Counted from the first letter of the stretch, positions 9,769 to 20,549 are shown. The stretch is 37,915 nucleotides of DNA from Chara braunii (GCA_003427395.1 BFEA01000217.1:1932611-1970525), one strand, 5' to 3'. Numbers and translations: made by a program. Notes: generated by a model from the letters alone, not told the origin.

Positions 9769-10961
9769 TGAGGAAAGTGCCCTCAGGGGGCCCTAGACAA
9801 CATGCGTATGTTCTAACTGTGGCCCCCAACAAGGCTCGTGCCCGCCCTAAGTGAACGAGGGCCTGAATATTCACGAGAGGCCCTTATCTCAACATTTTTC
9901 AATATGGGTCTCAGACAATTGCTGCACGCCCGTTGGTTGAAGTGCAACCTGGTCTTAATCGTGGGCTCTTCCAGAAGAAGCAGCTGCATCAGGTAGTGAG
10001 CCCAGGACGCAGGTGGTTGCGCCTTAGGCACACGCGGTGTGAGGCCGACACATCACAAAGTGGCCATGGACCAATGAGAATGCAGCATTGTCGTCACATC
10101 CACGCTGCGGGCCAATGCAAACACACATCACGAAGTGGCCATGGACCAATGAGAATGCAGCATTGTCGTCACATCCACGCTGCGGGCCAATTCAAACACA
10201 ACAAACATTCGGAGCCTGGAGAATTTTGGGTGTACCCAAGTGGAAAGGGCCCATGCCCTCAACTGTAGAGATGGGGTTGAGCGGAGACACTGAGGCTCAA
10301 ACAGGAGCTACGAGAAGCTTCCATGGCCAGGCCCAGACATGCCTGCAGCAGCGACATCCCCCATATAGGGAGGAGGCCAGCCAAGCTCTGGCATTTTGGA
10401 CTAGGCAGGCAATGTGTACAGGCTGCTGTGATTGCGCACAATTGTTTGCATGTGTGACTATTGGCTGGGGCGTGCGCGGGCGCTGTGTGGTGAGGGGCGC
10501 TGCAGTGCAGCGGGGCGCTAATGGCCATAGCCGGGCTGCAGGGCGGGAGGGTCAGTTGAGGGCGACGGTGGTCTTCAGGAGGAGGGGCAAGTGTGGGTGG
10601 TCAAGGAGTGATGAGGGGAATCGAGAGTACATACCTGGTGTATGTGGGAGGTGGGCATTGGTGTTGGCATCATGTACATCGGTCTTCAAAGTAGAAGTGA
10701 GCATGTTGCATGAATGTAGATAGGCTAGGTAGGACGAGTAGAGTAGGCTGGGCGCTGGGCGTCGGACAAGAGGAGCGACATTGAGTATTGCGTTGGTGTG
10801 GCCTGAGGGCTTGAACATTGGCTCATGAGTTCATTGTATTGCTCTTATTTGGATGGAATCTTGGTGCATTTGAGCTCTTTGCTTGCTATATGACTACTTG
10901 GACTTCTGCATGATTTTGCGACTTGGTTTTCTGTATAGCGCTCTCGCTCATATTCCTTGCA
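9769..10961 (+). repeat. 3' LTR of element A
   Basis: Longest A-family LTR (1,193 bp). It starts TGAGGAAAGTGCC and ends TTCCTTGCA. It keeps the ~120-bp block missing from the 5' LTR and also has a private 75-bp tandem duplication. Homology to the leaders stops exactly at 10961. Confidence 0.88.
10051..10200 (+). repeat. 75-bp tandem duplication inside the 3' LTR
   Basis: Units 10051-10125 and 10126-10200 differ at only a few positions (CATCACAAAG versus CATCACGAAG; CCAATGC versus CCAATTC). The other LTR copies have one unit, so it arose after insertion or is variable in the family. Confidence 0.93.
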
Positions 10962-11178
10962 CAAGTGCAGAGGAGGCAACAAAGCTATGAATGGAGTATA
11001 ATAATCCGGTAAAGTTTGTTGTCTGCTCAATTCCCATTCCTCCATCATTTCCGTGTGTCGTTGGAGGTGGTTCTTCTCCAACTCCCATTCCCGCCATCAT
11101 GTTCCTGGTCTGGGTTTTGGATCTTTTGTGCGATTGTGTGAGCTGCGTCTACCTTTACCCCTCCGATACAACACACCC

Positions 11179-11534
11179 TAATCATGAATGCATATGAAAA
11201 CGATCTACCCCATATGTGAAGTTATGTTGAGGGTGCATTTTGTTTGAGAGGAGAGGGTAGTGGGTTTCATTTACAGAAATGAAGTGTCAGAGGAATGTTC
11301 TTTCCATTTTTGGACCTTGGACATGTTTGCCCTGGGCTGTGGTGTGTGTGTTTTCGTAATCATGAATGCATACAAAAACGATATACCCCGTATGTAAGTT
11401 TATGTTGAGGGTGCATTGTGTTTGAGAGGAGAGGGTAGTGGGTTTCATTTATAGAAATGCGGTGTCAGAGGAATGTTCTTTTTCTTTTTTGGATCCTGGA
11501 CATGTTTGCCCTGGGCTGTGGTGTGTATGTTTTC
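11179..11534 (+). repeat. 178-bp tandem duplication
   Basis: Two adjacent copies (11179-11356 and 11357-11534) share TAATCATGAATGCATA at the start, TTGAGAGGAGAGGGTAGTGG in the middle and CATGTTTGCCCTGGGCTGTG near the end, with scattered substitutions. They sit between the 3' LTR of A and the next related LTR. Confidence 0.92.
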
Positions 11535-11546
11535 CTTTCTTTATGG

Positions 11547-12750
11547 ATGTGCGAGGCTTCAGGCCTGGGGTTGCCTCCGAGGCTGGCCGGAAAACAGTCA
11601 GACCAACCTAAGTGAAGGTGGGCCTGGTAAAGAAGCCGGGCCTCATAATAGGTCGGTAGGGGAATTTCTGGGCCTGAAAACAGGCACCAGCCCCAGTAAT
11701 TGGCTGACAGGCCCAACGTCCAGTTAGTTATAGAGGCTGGGACGAGAACTCAGATCGAAGTTGGGAGGAAGCCCTGCCTACTGGGCGAAGATGCTCAGAG
11801 CAGGACAAAAGGAAGGAGCCCTTCGTGAACAACGCATTCAGGCAAGGAGTAGCTTGCTTGCGGCAGCACTGATGTGTTCCAAGATCGGAGGAGCACGACT
11901 CGAGAAGGAAGAAACAGATGTCGTGGCCTCCAGCTGGCGGCAGCAGGGCAGCAGGGTGGGGTACTGTGGAAGAGGTTGGGAAGAGTAGGAAGGTAGTGGG
12001 GACTGGTGGTGCGTACCTGGTGTTGGTGAAGGAAGCCTGTTTGAGAAGAATAAAGGAGCATTTGGTGAGTGACACGTGGACAAGAAGTGGGGTGTAGTAG
12101 GCTAGCATGAGTAGAGGAAGTAGGAAGTAAAGTAGAGCGTCCACATCACAGCAAGGCTACAATATTGTCGCTGAATTGATGAATGGAAGCAAGGAGGTGG
12201 GCTTTCTTTATCAAGAGACTTTAGCGAGTTTGCTCCTGATTGATTGGCTATCAACTTTAGTATTTTGCTTTCAACTAAGGGCAATCATGCTTGTTGCTCT
12301 ATGAGTTTTTTTGGAAAATTTGTGTTCTCATTGCATGGTTCCTTGCGATTTGATATCGCAGTGGGTTTAAAGACGCGCCCCATCCTGGCTGCCGTGGCAG
12401 GTCATATAGTGCGAACACATGGGTGAAAGTTTCATGAGAAATGCGACATGGCGGTGAGAGGATATTGGCACTTGTCATTCATTGGGTTTTAGTGGCATTG
12501 TATTGTTGGTGGTTTATGAGGATTGACGGGTCATCAAATGATGCCATATATTGTGTGGTTGGCCTATTCTTCTTACCGTTAGGAAGAGCATTTTGCTTGA
12601 GAGTCAGCTGATTGTCAGGTGCCAAAGCGCACTACCTTGAGAGTCAACCTTCTTCTGGTGCATCTGGTGGGAGAAGGGCGGTGCATGGGAAGTGCGCTGG
12701 GTGGACGAAGCACATGATGTGGGACTAGAACACGCATGTGTGCACAAATC
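11547..12750 (+). mobile_element. divergent A-family 5' LTR plus leader fragment
   Basis: About 11547-12347 resembles the A-family LTR in outline: AAGTGAAGGTGGGCCTG near the start, GCGTACCTGGTGTTGG in the middle, and TTCCTTGCG as the end. It continues with TTGATATCGC where others have the PBS. Leader landmarks follow in the same order as in A: a cytosine-poor stretch with TGGCATT, CGGGTCATC, CTTACCGTTAGGAAG, then GGTGCATCTGGTGGGAGA. No gag follows, so the fragment is 3' truncated. The LTR start is approximate. Confidence 0.6.
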
Positions 12751-13780
12751 ACACGTAGCTTGAGCAGCAGTATAAGCATGGTGGCCTTGGAAGGGAAGTT
12801 GTCTATGGATGCGACTCTAAATAAAACCTACTGAGTATTTAAACCTCTAGTACCTCTGCCAGTGTTGGGAAATTACAAGTTTTAGCCTATTCTCGAAGAA
12901 TTCGGGGGTGGGACCTAGGGTCGGCAAGTCCCATAAATCTTAGTTTTCTTTTGCGCGCGTGTTGTCGTAGCAAACACCCTTACAAGGGTATTTGCCGTTC
13001 TTTTTAAAGGTCGCACTGGGTGCGTCCTTGATCAATGAAATGCGTTGATGAGGTAAAACCCGTCAGGGCGCTTACCTCGGCAACCTCGCTCTTGGCAAGA
13101 CTCCGAGTTGAATACGACCAAATTAGGGAGTAATGTGGGGCACGCATTATTGCGTTGCACTGTGAGGTGGCCATTAGTCATCGGCAAATACTCCGAGTTG
13201 AATACGACCAAATTAGAGAGTAATGTGTTCCGGACTTCTACTCGGCTGCAATATTACTCCTACTTCAGCCTCGCTAACCCGACTTCAACTTCGAGCTTTT
13301 TATCAGTTGGACTACTTCGTTTCCCCCTCCGCCATAGAGTTCCCCTCATTCCCACGCATCCTTCACCCTCGAGCTTACCCTGCAGTTGCATGATGACCCC
13401 TATTTTCCCTACTCACGTGGGTGTGTTCGTCTGCCGCCTTTTTGCCTTACCATACGTTGCGCGCCCTCCTCTAGAGTCTACATTTTCTTTGCTCGCAGCT
13501 TTTGGCCACATGTCTATGTCGGCATAGCCCTCTTTCCTTCCAATGAGGCAGGGCAAAATCCGTGATCTGCTCCAGCTGCTTTTCCTCAGAATATTGTAAC
13601 CATGATCACAATGGCACTCAGAGGAATGTATCCAACCATTTTAACGATCGAATACACGTTTCCGTTTCTTAAGGTGTCGACGCAGTTGTTATCTATCCCC
13701 GTCTTGGTGGGGATACTAAACTCACGTCCGTCCGCTCCTTGCTCATCAAGCTCAAGCACTCTTTAGTTTTCTTTTTAAAG
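12750..13780. other. unrecognised DNA with a 37-bp direct repeat
   Basis: No coding region recognised. CTCCGAGTTGAATACGACCA heads a 37-bp segment at 13101-13137 that recurs at 13191-13227 with one change (period 90). A short inverted repeat ACCCTTACAAGGGT near 12978 matches, in the opposite orientation, a site near 25641. TCCCCGTCTTGGTGGGGA near 13700 could form a hairpin. Confidence 0.6.
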
Positions 13781-13783
13781 TTC

Positions 13784-14118
13784 TTTTTTTTTTTTTTTTG
13801 GTACTTCTTCGCTGTCGGTCCCGGAGCCAGTTTCCGGCCTGGTCAATGGACGAAAAAACGGAGAAAAATAAAAATAAAAATAAAAATAATAGAATTGAAG
13901 AGGACGAGGATCTGCCAATGCCCTCTTGGTCTTGCCAGTCGAACCCAGGTTTGGGCCCGTCCGGCAAAACCAAGGGGGATAGTCACTTAAGACCCTCGAC
14001 CCCTCAGTCTCCGCCGGTTGCACTCCTTTGCTCCATCGTCGCTTGCCAGCCTTGAACCCCAAACCCGTCGTTTGAAAGTTCAATACCGTAACCATTAGAA
14101 CTAGGCCAAAGGCTACGC
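13784..14118 (-). mobile_element. tRNA-derived SINE (copy 1)
   Basis: On the minus strand this reads 5' to 3' as a tRNA-like head, a unique body and a 16-base poly(A) tail (T run 13784-13799). A box A candidate, TGGCCTAGTTCTAATGG, is at 14108-14092. A box B candidate, GGTTCAAGGCT, is at 14058-14048, about 33 bp away, as in tRNA-type RNA polymerase III promoters. An (AAAAAT)n run at about 13864-13892 is internal. A second, divergent copy at 24850-25140 shares the head layout and a 13-bp identical core. No clear target duplication was found. Confidence 0.6.
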
Positions 14119-14575
14119 TAGGTAAGTGTGAACCTGCATATGAATAATCGTGGGACCGTGATTGGTCCTACCCGCACAAACCAGGCCTCCGCCTTGGCCT
14201 ATTGGCCAACCTCCTGGCCGTCAAAAGATGCTGCCCGCGAGGCGCACTGAAGTCGAAGGTCGATTGTAGATACCATAACCAGGAGCTGTTGCATAAGTGT
14301 CGAGGAAGAGTAGGAGATAAAGGGGAGGTATAGGTCAGTCACGATAGCGAAAAGGAAGTCGATGGGCACGCTGAGGGCGAGACGACGCGACTGCAACAAC
14401 AAGCAGATCCACACCCGCGGGTGAGAAAGAACCCGAGACAGGTACTGGTGGTGCAGGAAGGCCCATTGATGTACTATAGGGGATATTAGTGGTCGCTTAA
14501 GTAGATGGGTTAGTGTGAGGATGATAAGTGGGAGGGGAGGACGATGGAGGGAAATGATGAGCACGATTGTAAGCA
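14119..14575 (-). other. region downstream of the chromovirus B chromodomain
   Basis: On the minus strand this follows the chromodomain and would hold the stop, polypurine tract and 3' LTR of B. I could not place an LTR boundary. CTTGGCCTATTGGCCAACC near 14193-14211 is a short inverted repeat. No gene is supported. Confidence 0.4.
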
Positions 14576-14579
14576 CGCA

Positions 14580-14760
14580 CGAAAGTCATGGCATGCTTCA
14601 CGTGCTTGAGAGGCTCCCAAGTAGACTCCTCGTCACGATAACCCTTCTAGTGAACGAGATACTCGAGGCGGGGAGGATCACCGTCGGTCATACATTGGAA
14701 CACAATGTTAGAAAGAACAAAATCCTCGTGATCCTCAATGATGATAGGAGAGGGGCGAGG
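14580..14760 (-). pseudogene. chromodomain of chromovirus B
   Basis: The minus strand reads IIIEDHEDFVLSNIVFQC, then RLEYLVH, a stop, then GYRDEESTWEPLKHVKHAM. This is a good match to the chromodomain at the integrase C-terminus of chromoviruses (usually 'YLVKWKGY..E..TWEP'). The stop (TAG, 14649-14647) stands where the conserved Trp of the aromatic cage is expected, so a single G-to-A change explains it. A different frame from the integrase indicates at least one intervening frameshift. Confidence 0.8.
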
Positions 14761-14857
14761 GTAAGAGGAGACCGTTTGAAGAGGCGCAATAGAGATACAT
14801 GAAACATGTCATGTAGGTAAGCGCAGTACATGGAATCGGGGAACTTCAAGTTGAAGC

Positions 14858-15835
14858 TCATCGAACAGTCGTGGTTGGGTCCAACATGTGCAAGAATGGT
14901 GCATGGACCGATATATCGATGTGTGAATTTTCGAAGTGTGTTGGCTTCAGGCTGGAAGTGACGTGCGTCGACAAGAACCTCATCGCCAACTTGAAGGGAT
15001 GGTCGATGCGAGAGCGATTGGTGCCAGTCGCCATACGAGCTTGGAAGTTAGCAATACTTTCACGACCCTTGCTAAGAAGCGCATCCATCTCCTTTACCCA
15101 GTCGTCGAGTGCTGGGCATTTGGTGTCGCGATGAATCTGAGATGGACGAAGAAGATCAGATGGGACACGAGGGTGATATCCTAAGTCACAATAGTAGGGG
15201 GACATGCCAATGGCAGGAAAAATAGTGTGGTTGTAAGCGATCCCTGCGTGAGCAAGGTGCAGATCCCAATCAGAGTCGTTCTCAACAAACTTCCTGAGGA
15301 TACTTCCAAGAGTTTTGTTGGTGATCTCAGTCTGTCCATCTAACTGGGGGTGATAGGAGGAGGAGAAGAGGAGCTCGGAGCCATAGATCTCTTGGATCCC
15401 ACGACAGAAGTGAGAAGTAAAGTAGGGATAGCGATCATAAATGATGCTAGTAGGAAGACCTTGATGAATGGCAATGCGGTTGAAGTATAGGGAGGCGATG
15501 TCTTTGGTTGAACTAGCATACTTGCAAGGGAAAAAGTGAGCATGCTTAATCAGCCGACAGACAACGACGAAGATGACATCATGGCCTCGTGGGGTAAGGG
15601 GACGAAGAGGATTCATGAAGTCCATGGAAACATAAGTCCAACGCTGCGTTGGAATGGGCAAGGGCTGAAGAAGACCGTTGGGGGGGTGGTTGGGAATGTT
15701 AGCCTCCTGGCAGATTCTGCAGGTGCAAACGTACTCCGTAGTGAAGGGACAACGGTGCTCCCAGTAGTAATGGCGGTAAAGATGGTTAAGGGTCTTGAAG
15801 ACACCGAGATCACCGGGGTGCACTGGTCGTGACAC
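14858..15835 (-). pseudogene. pol: integrase of chromovirus B
   Basis: Integrase inserts element cDNA into the chromosome. This 325-aa open stretch has the end of the HHCC zinc domain (CRICQEAN at ~40), the catalytic core with first Asp in SMDFM (~71), second Asp in IYDRYPYF (~134), and Glu in YHPQLDGQTEITNK (~170). It then runs toward the GPY/F region (TSSLKPTHFEN). The three catalytic acidic residues appear present, though the usual SDRDPRF is altered to YDRYPYF. The first His lies in another frame (CHDQC near 15830), so a frameshift separates it from the zinc domain. Confidence 0.85.
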
Positions 15836-16296
15836 TCAACGACGACCCGAATGTGGAGCTGGCGAGTAGAGGGTTCGCATAAGCAGGGAGTACGTGTTAC
15901 CTTGGAGACCAAGCTGGTATAGGAGTTTAGAGGGACCGAGGTGGAAGTTAGTGATCGTCTTGCCAACTTGTAGGTCAACATAGGTGGACTAAAACTCGGG
16001 GCACTGGGTGTATGCCTGGCGGTACTCATCCAGAAAGGTGGGGTGGATGGTGGAAGCTGAAATAGCAGCAGATAGCTGATGATCCTCACACTGAAGGTCA
16101 GGGCAACGGGATAATGCATCTGCTACGCGATTGCTCTCGCCATAAATCTTCTTGATGGTGAAGTCGAACTATGAGAGGTCGCACCACCAACAAGTCTAGC
16201 GGGAAGTGAGCTTAGGCTTCGTTTGGGAGGTGGCGCAAACAGAGTTGTCCGTCAGAACGATGAAAGTGTGACCGTGCAAGTAATGACGCCACTTCT
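15836..16296 (-). pseudogene. pol: RNase H end and integrase N-terminal linker, chromovirus B
   Basis: In one minus-strand frame this reads HTFIVLTDNSVCA (RNase H third acidic residue), then a stop, KKIYGESNRVADALSRCPD (the conserved end of RNase H), and a linker to the integrase zinc domain. At least three in-frame stops interrupt it. The VADALSR motif makes the identification firm. Confidence 0.78.
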
Positions 16297-17001
16297 TTAC
16301 GACGTAGAGCAGCGCAAGGACCTCACGCTCGTCGGCAATATAGTTACGCTTTGCGGGAAGCAGCTGTCGAGATAGATAGGCAACGAGGCACTCTCCATCG
16401 CGAGACTCGATTGTATCGTCGTCAACAATGTCAAGGAAATATGGGGGCGGGGCCCGTGAAGGGGTGGGCTCGATGGTGCAAGTTGAGCCGCAGTCGCTGG
16501 AGGTGGGGGAGGGAAGCGAGGAGTGCGAGGGCGACGAGACTCTATGGAGTTGGGAGGAGTAGACGGGGCAAGGTAGATATGAGAGAGGACGACTCCAATA
16601 GCGAAGTCCGAAGCATCCGTGGTGACGATGAATGAACGAGAGTAGTCAGGCAAGTGTAAGACTGGAGCCGACGTGATAAGCCGCTTGAGGGAGCGGAAGG
16701 CGTCCTCAAAGCTGGGGTCCAATGAAGGGGTAGACACCCTCGGGTCAGAGGAGTAAGCTGGGAAGAATGTTGCACGTAGTTTTTGAGGAAAGGACTGTAG
16801 TAGTTGGTCAAACTGAGAAAACCACGCAGGGCAGAAAGAGAGGCAGGGGTAGGCTAATCGATGATGGCCTAGATGTTCGAGTCGTCCATGTGAAGACCGT
16901 GCTAAGATACGTGATGCCGAGTAAGTCGACTTTGGGTTCAACAAAGCTGCATTTGGAAAGCTTCGCATAAAATCCGTGGTCGAGCAGTCATTGCAGGACA
17001 T
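16297..17001 (-). pseudogene. pol: RT thumb and RNase H start, chromovirus B
   Basis: A minus-strand reading frame contains FEDAFRSLKRLITSAPVLHL and then FIVTTDASDFAIGVVLSH, the start of Ty3/gypsy RNase H including its first catalytic Asp. In a neighbouring frame near 16320-16350 it continues NYIADEREVLALLYVVKKW, with the catalytic Glu. RNase H removes the RNA strand during cDNA synthesis. Frame changes inside the domain make it non-functional. Confidence 0.78.
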
Positions 17002-17625
17002 TGCGCAGATGGGTCTGGTGATCCTCTAAGGTACGACTGTAGATCAGGATGTCGTCAATATAGACTAGAACAGAGTCCTCAAGAAGTTCTTGGAACATAT
17101 TGTTCATAGCCATCTGGAAAGTGGCGGGGCCATTACGGAGACCGAAAGGCATGACAATAAACTTGTAGTGCTCGAAACGAGAACGAAAATCAGTCTTGGG
17201 TTGGTCCTCTTCGACTACACGGATTTGGTGGTATCCGCTACGGAGATAGATCTTCGTGAAGAATTGGTGGCCAGCGAGGCGGTCAAACAGATCATCTTCG
17301 TGGTGCATGGGGTAATTGTTTTTTACCGTGTAGTGGTTGAGACGACGATAGTCAATGCAGAAGCGAAGGGTGTCGTCCCTTTTGCGATTGAAGTGGACAG
17401 GTGCATTCCATAGGGAAACACTCGGTTTGACGAAGCCCTGATGAAGCAACTCCTCAAGTTGGCGCTTGAGTTCCTGGGTTTCGGGAACTGAAAGCGGTAT
17501 GGGTCACGATTTTGAATGCGATAGCTGGGCTCGAGATCGCGCATGGGAGGAATACTGTTGTAGGAGATGGATGAGGGGAAAACATCGAGATACTCATGAA
17601 GCAGGGCACCAACGCTAGGCTGCAA
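16988..17625 (-). pseudogene. pol: reverse transcriptase of chromovirus B
   Basis: Two overlapping minus-strand frames. 17625-17323 has the connecting segment (LLHEYLDVFPSSIS, MRDLEPSYRIQNRDP). 17449-16988 has the RT fingers and palm: QGFVKPSVSLWNAPVHF, LRFCIDYRRLN, SGYHQIRVVEEDQ, FIVMPFGLRNGPATFQ and the catalytic VYIDDILIYS. The first catalytic Asp is changed: the text reads TKIYLRSGY where the family has an Asp before LRSGY. That substitution and the frameshift in the N-terminal part predict an inactive enzyme. Confidence 0.88.
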
Positions 17626-17853
17626 GGAAGAAAGAAGGGTGTCAAATTCCTTGGCAGCGACGTCGTTGGAAGTAGAGGTGGAGGGAGTCTGTGTGGGGAT
17701 AGGGATTGAGGTTTATCAGTGGTAAGGGAAGCGACAAAGTGAGGTGGGCTAGCAAGGGTAGAGGAGGGTAAGGAAGCTGAGGAACCAAGAGGGTCGGGGG
17801 GCTCGGGAGGTGGTGGATCGAGCTCGACTAACTCAACATCCATATGCATGGAG
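17626..17853 (-). other. protease-RT linker of chromovirus B
   Basis: Proline- and serine-rich text on the minus strand (ELDPPPPEPPDPLGSSASLP) between the protease-like frame and RT. No domain is recognised. Confidence 0.5.
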
Positions 17854-19185
17854 TTACAAGTGAGAAGATCCGTGATGTGAACAACACAAAGTTCGACATC
17901 GGGGTGACGAAGGAAGTGGTGAAACTGGGTAGGTGACATTGATCGGGGGTGGATGAGTAGAGTCCGATTTGCCTAACAATGGAATGCGGTAACGCTTCCC
18001 ATCCTTGGCGTCAAGGATGAGATCGTTGTAGGCCCAATCGGGACCAGAGTGGGCGAACTGGTGGGAATATGCATTGTCGAGAACAAGATCGTACAAGGTT
18101 TCCATGACGTCAAAGGTCCACTGGTCATGGAACCGAGGGGCCTTGCAAAGACTATGGGGCATCCTCAAGGGGAAGGCGAACGAAAGATCAGGCTCCACAT
18201 AGTCGACAAAGGACTTGGCCCGATCGCCACCAAGCATGATATTGACAGTGGAAGGGTAGAGGGATGTATAGAGGGATGCCTCCTTAGCTACGCGAGGATG
18301 GATGAAGTCGCCGGTAGAGCAAACGTCCCATAGTGCGCGATACACTCTAGTAGAGGTCCCGAGGCGCAATGGAATAATTGGTAAAGTGCGATCGGGATTG
18401 TGTAGGCGTTGAGACATTGTGGACATGGTGCATTCTTTAAGGCGGAGACGTTCTTGACAGCCCTTAAGACACTCGAGGTCCAGGAAGTCAATGATATCCT
18501 TGGCTGCAATAAGGGAAGCACTGCAGCGGGCTGTGCGAAGAGCACGCTTGGTAGGAGGACGTGGAGGAGAGGGATCACGAGAGATGCTAGGCGAGGGAGG
18601 AGAAGGTATACTAGTGTCGGTAGGGTCAACCAAACATAAGGTCGGAGCAGAGTTATCGGGAAGAGTAGGAAGTGGCGCGAAGGTACAGTTGCGAGCGGGT
18701 ATGCGTGCTGGGGAACGAGACATCTCGGCTAAGTGGGTGCTGCGCTGGAGGTCGAGACGAGGGGAACAGCCTGAGGGTGAGCTTGCTGTGCGAAGTGACG
18801 TTGGAGGGCGTCTGCGTACGGGCAGGTAGAGGTGGTGTGGCCAGCGAGGGGCAACAAGTATAGATGCCTCGTGCACGAAGGTAAAGATGGTCAAGCGGCT
18901 GCGAGAAAACACAAAATCCGCTGTAAGAGGTTGCTGAGGGATCGAAAAGTGTGCCCTCGAGGACGAGGACTGACGACGAAGGAAGGCATAGAAGGCCCGG
19001 GCAAGGTGGTCGTCTTGGGATGAGACATCGTCATCGACGGGGGAGGGGGAGTCAAGTCCCTGATTGGGATTGCTCGCAGAATTGTCTGAGGCGATGCCGT
19101 CGTTCCCCAACACGCAGGATTGTCTGTGTGTTCGAACCACAACCATACCTGCAATCACATCAAAGATCAACAAAAGTCCACGCAC
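17854..19185 (-). pseudogene. Gag-Pol junction with degenerate protease, chromovirus B
   Basis: At 443 codons this is the longest uninterrupted gap-free reading frame in the window. Residues 1-200 are low-complexity, Ser/Pro/Arg-rich and unrecognised. At residues ~284-296 it reads ALWDVCSTGDFIH, resembling the retropepsin active-site region but with the D-[ST]-G triad lost. It is followed by HPRVAKEASL and, at ~365, a 'YDLVL' segment like the family's second conserved block. Position directly upstream of RT supports protease. Gag proper is not recognised, so B seems 5' truncated or too diverged. The long open frame may be chance in GC-rich DNA. Confidence 0.55.
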
Positions 19186-19705
19186 TATACGGGGTCGACT
19201 TCAACCATTCTCGATGCTCATGCCCCTTGCTTTAGCCATACAAACCTCACTCTTGTGCAACTCCCAAAAATAAATACTCGGTACTTCTGTTAAATGACCA
19301 TTCAATAAAGTCCGGGTAAAAACACAATGAAACAATTCAACCCACAGGGCTAAAGCCTTTAGGTTAAGTGGCAAGAGTGGATTGGAGTTGAATCGTAGAC
19401 CGACGAGTCGGCAACCGACCTGTTATCAGTGATAACAGAAGATGATCCTCAAGGGATCAAGATGAATTTAGCCCAAATCCTGAATCAAACGGTCAAGAGG
19501 ACCTGTAACACAAAACAGGCCAATCCCCAAGCTAAACCTATAAGTCCATGGAGGATAATCCCCATATCACCATCCCATTCAAACCACCTTAATTAACTAA
19601 GCCTGGATCTACTTATAAGCAGTGCCCAAAGCAAAGGTGGACCCTGACATAATCTCCCCTATTCAGGGTGGATCGCCAAAATCGCCACCTGTCAAAATAT
19701 AATCT
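19186..19705. other. AT-rich DNA with inverted repeats
   Basis: No coding region. Perfect inverted repeats are CTGTTATCA/TGATAACAG (19420-19428/19430-19438), CCGAC/GTCGG (19400-19411) and ACCCTGA/TCAGGGT (19641-19647/19663-19669). It introduces the repeat array that follows. Confidence 0.7.
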
Positions 19706-20351
19706 AACTCCTCTACATTAAGAAAATTTCAGCAGCGCTTCCCGTAGGAAAAGTGTCTTTCCAGAACTCATATAAGTCCAAATATGAAAACCGAAATAAT
19801 CTTTAACTCTGGAAAGTCAGATTTTGTTTAACTCCCTGAATTAGTAAAAATTTGGGCAGCACTCCCGTTAGGGAGGGAGACTTTCCAGATTTATACTAAG
19901 TCAGATATGAACTCAAAAGGCAACTTGAGTCCAACTTAGACAAATTTTAACCAACTCCTTAGTTTTGCAGAAATTTCGGCAGCACTCCCTTTAGAAAAGT
20001 GCTATTCTAAAATTTATATAAAGCCAAGTCCAGAATTTGAGAATAACCTTGACTTCTCAAAGTCCAATTTTTTCTAACTCCCTGAATTAGTAAAAATTTG
20101 GGCAGCACTCCCTTTAGAAAGGAGACTTTTTCAGATTTTTACTAGGTCAGATATACAGAAAAGATAAGTTGAACTTTGGCAAGTCAACAATTGACTAACT
20201 CCTTGGATTTGTAGAAATTTCGGCAGTGCTTCCCGTAGGGAAAGTAGCTTGCCAAGATTTATACAAAGCCGAGTACAAAAAATCATCCCAGAAAATGCGA
20301 GAATTGATCGAAGTAAAAAAACTTAGCTCAGAAAATGCAGGAATTGAAACT
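19706..20351 (+). repeat. five-unit ~123-bp tandem array, alternating units
   Basis: Units begin AACTCC at 19706, 19830, 19953, 20076 and 20197, with lengths 124, 123, 123, 121 and ~155. Each has an AAATTT-G/C-GGCAG-like core, then a CCCTTTAG/CCCGTAGG segment and an AGATTTATA-like segment. Units 2 and 4 start CCTGAATTAGTAAAAATTTG; units 3 and 5 start with CTTNG and carry GAAATTTCGGCAG. This gives a dimeric higher-order period of ~246 bp. Between cores, segments pair across units: CTGGAAAGTC (19809-19818) with GACTTTCCAG (19879-19888), and TTGGCAAG (20176-20183) with CTTGCCAA (20248-20255). Confidence 0.85.
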
Positions 20352-20549
20352 AACTCCTATGGCTCTAGCACATGGCGAGCGATTAAAGCAACTACCTACC
20401 AAACTGAACCTCAGACCAAGTAGTAGCCTCATTCAGTCACATGCAGGCCAAGCCACAAAGGTAAGTACTCTCACCAACCCCAAGTCAACCTGAACAAACA
20501 ATAGTTCATGCTCTCTCAATGCTTTATCCCCTTATACCAGCTTTCATAA

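Larger units (their letters stand above)
3736..10961 (+). mobile_element. LTR retrotransposon A (Ty3/gypsy, chromovirus-like), degenerate
   Basis: Order: LTR, PBS remnant, long leader, gag with zinc knuckle, protease-like region, RT N-terminal half, [deletion], integrase C-terminus, chromodomain, polypurine tract, LTR. That is the Ty3/gypsy chromovirus order. Both LTRs start TGAGGA and end TTCCTTGCA. The hexamer CAAGTG lies directly outside both ends (3730-3735 and 10962-10967), a candidate target-site duplication. Frameshifts, many stops and loss of the RT thumb, RNase H and integrase core make it non-autonomous. Unequal LTR lengths (944 and 1,193 bp) point to an old insertion. Related copies in the window lie at about 11547-12750, 28778-29529 and 29599-33928. 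Confidence 0.88.
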
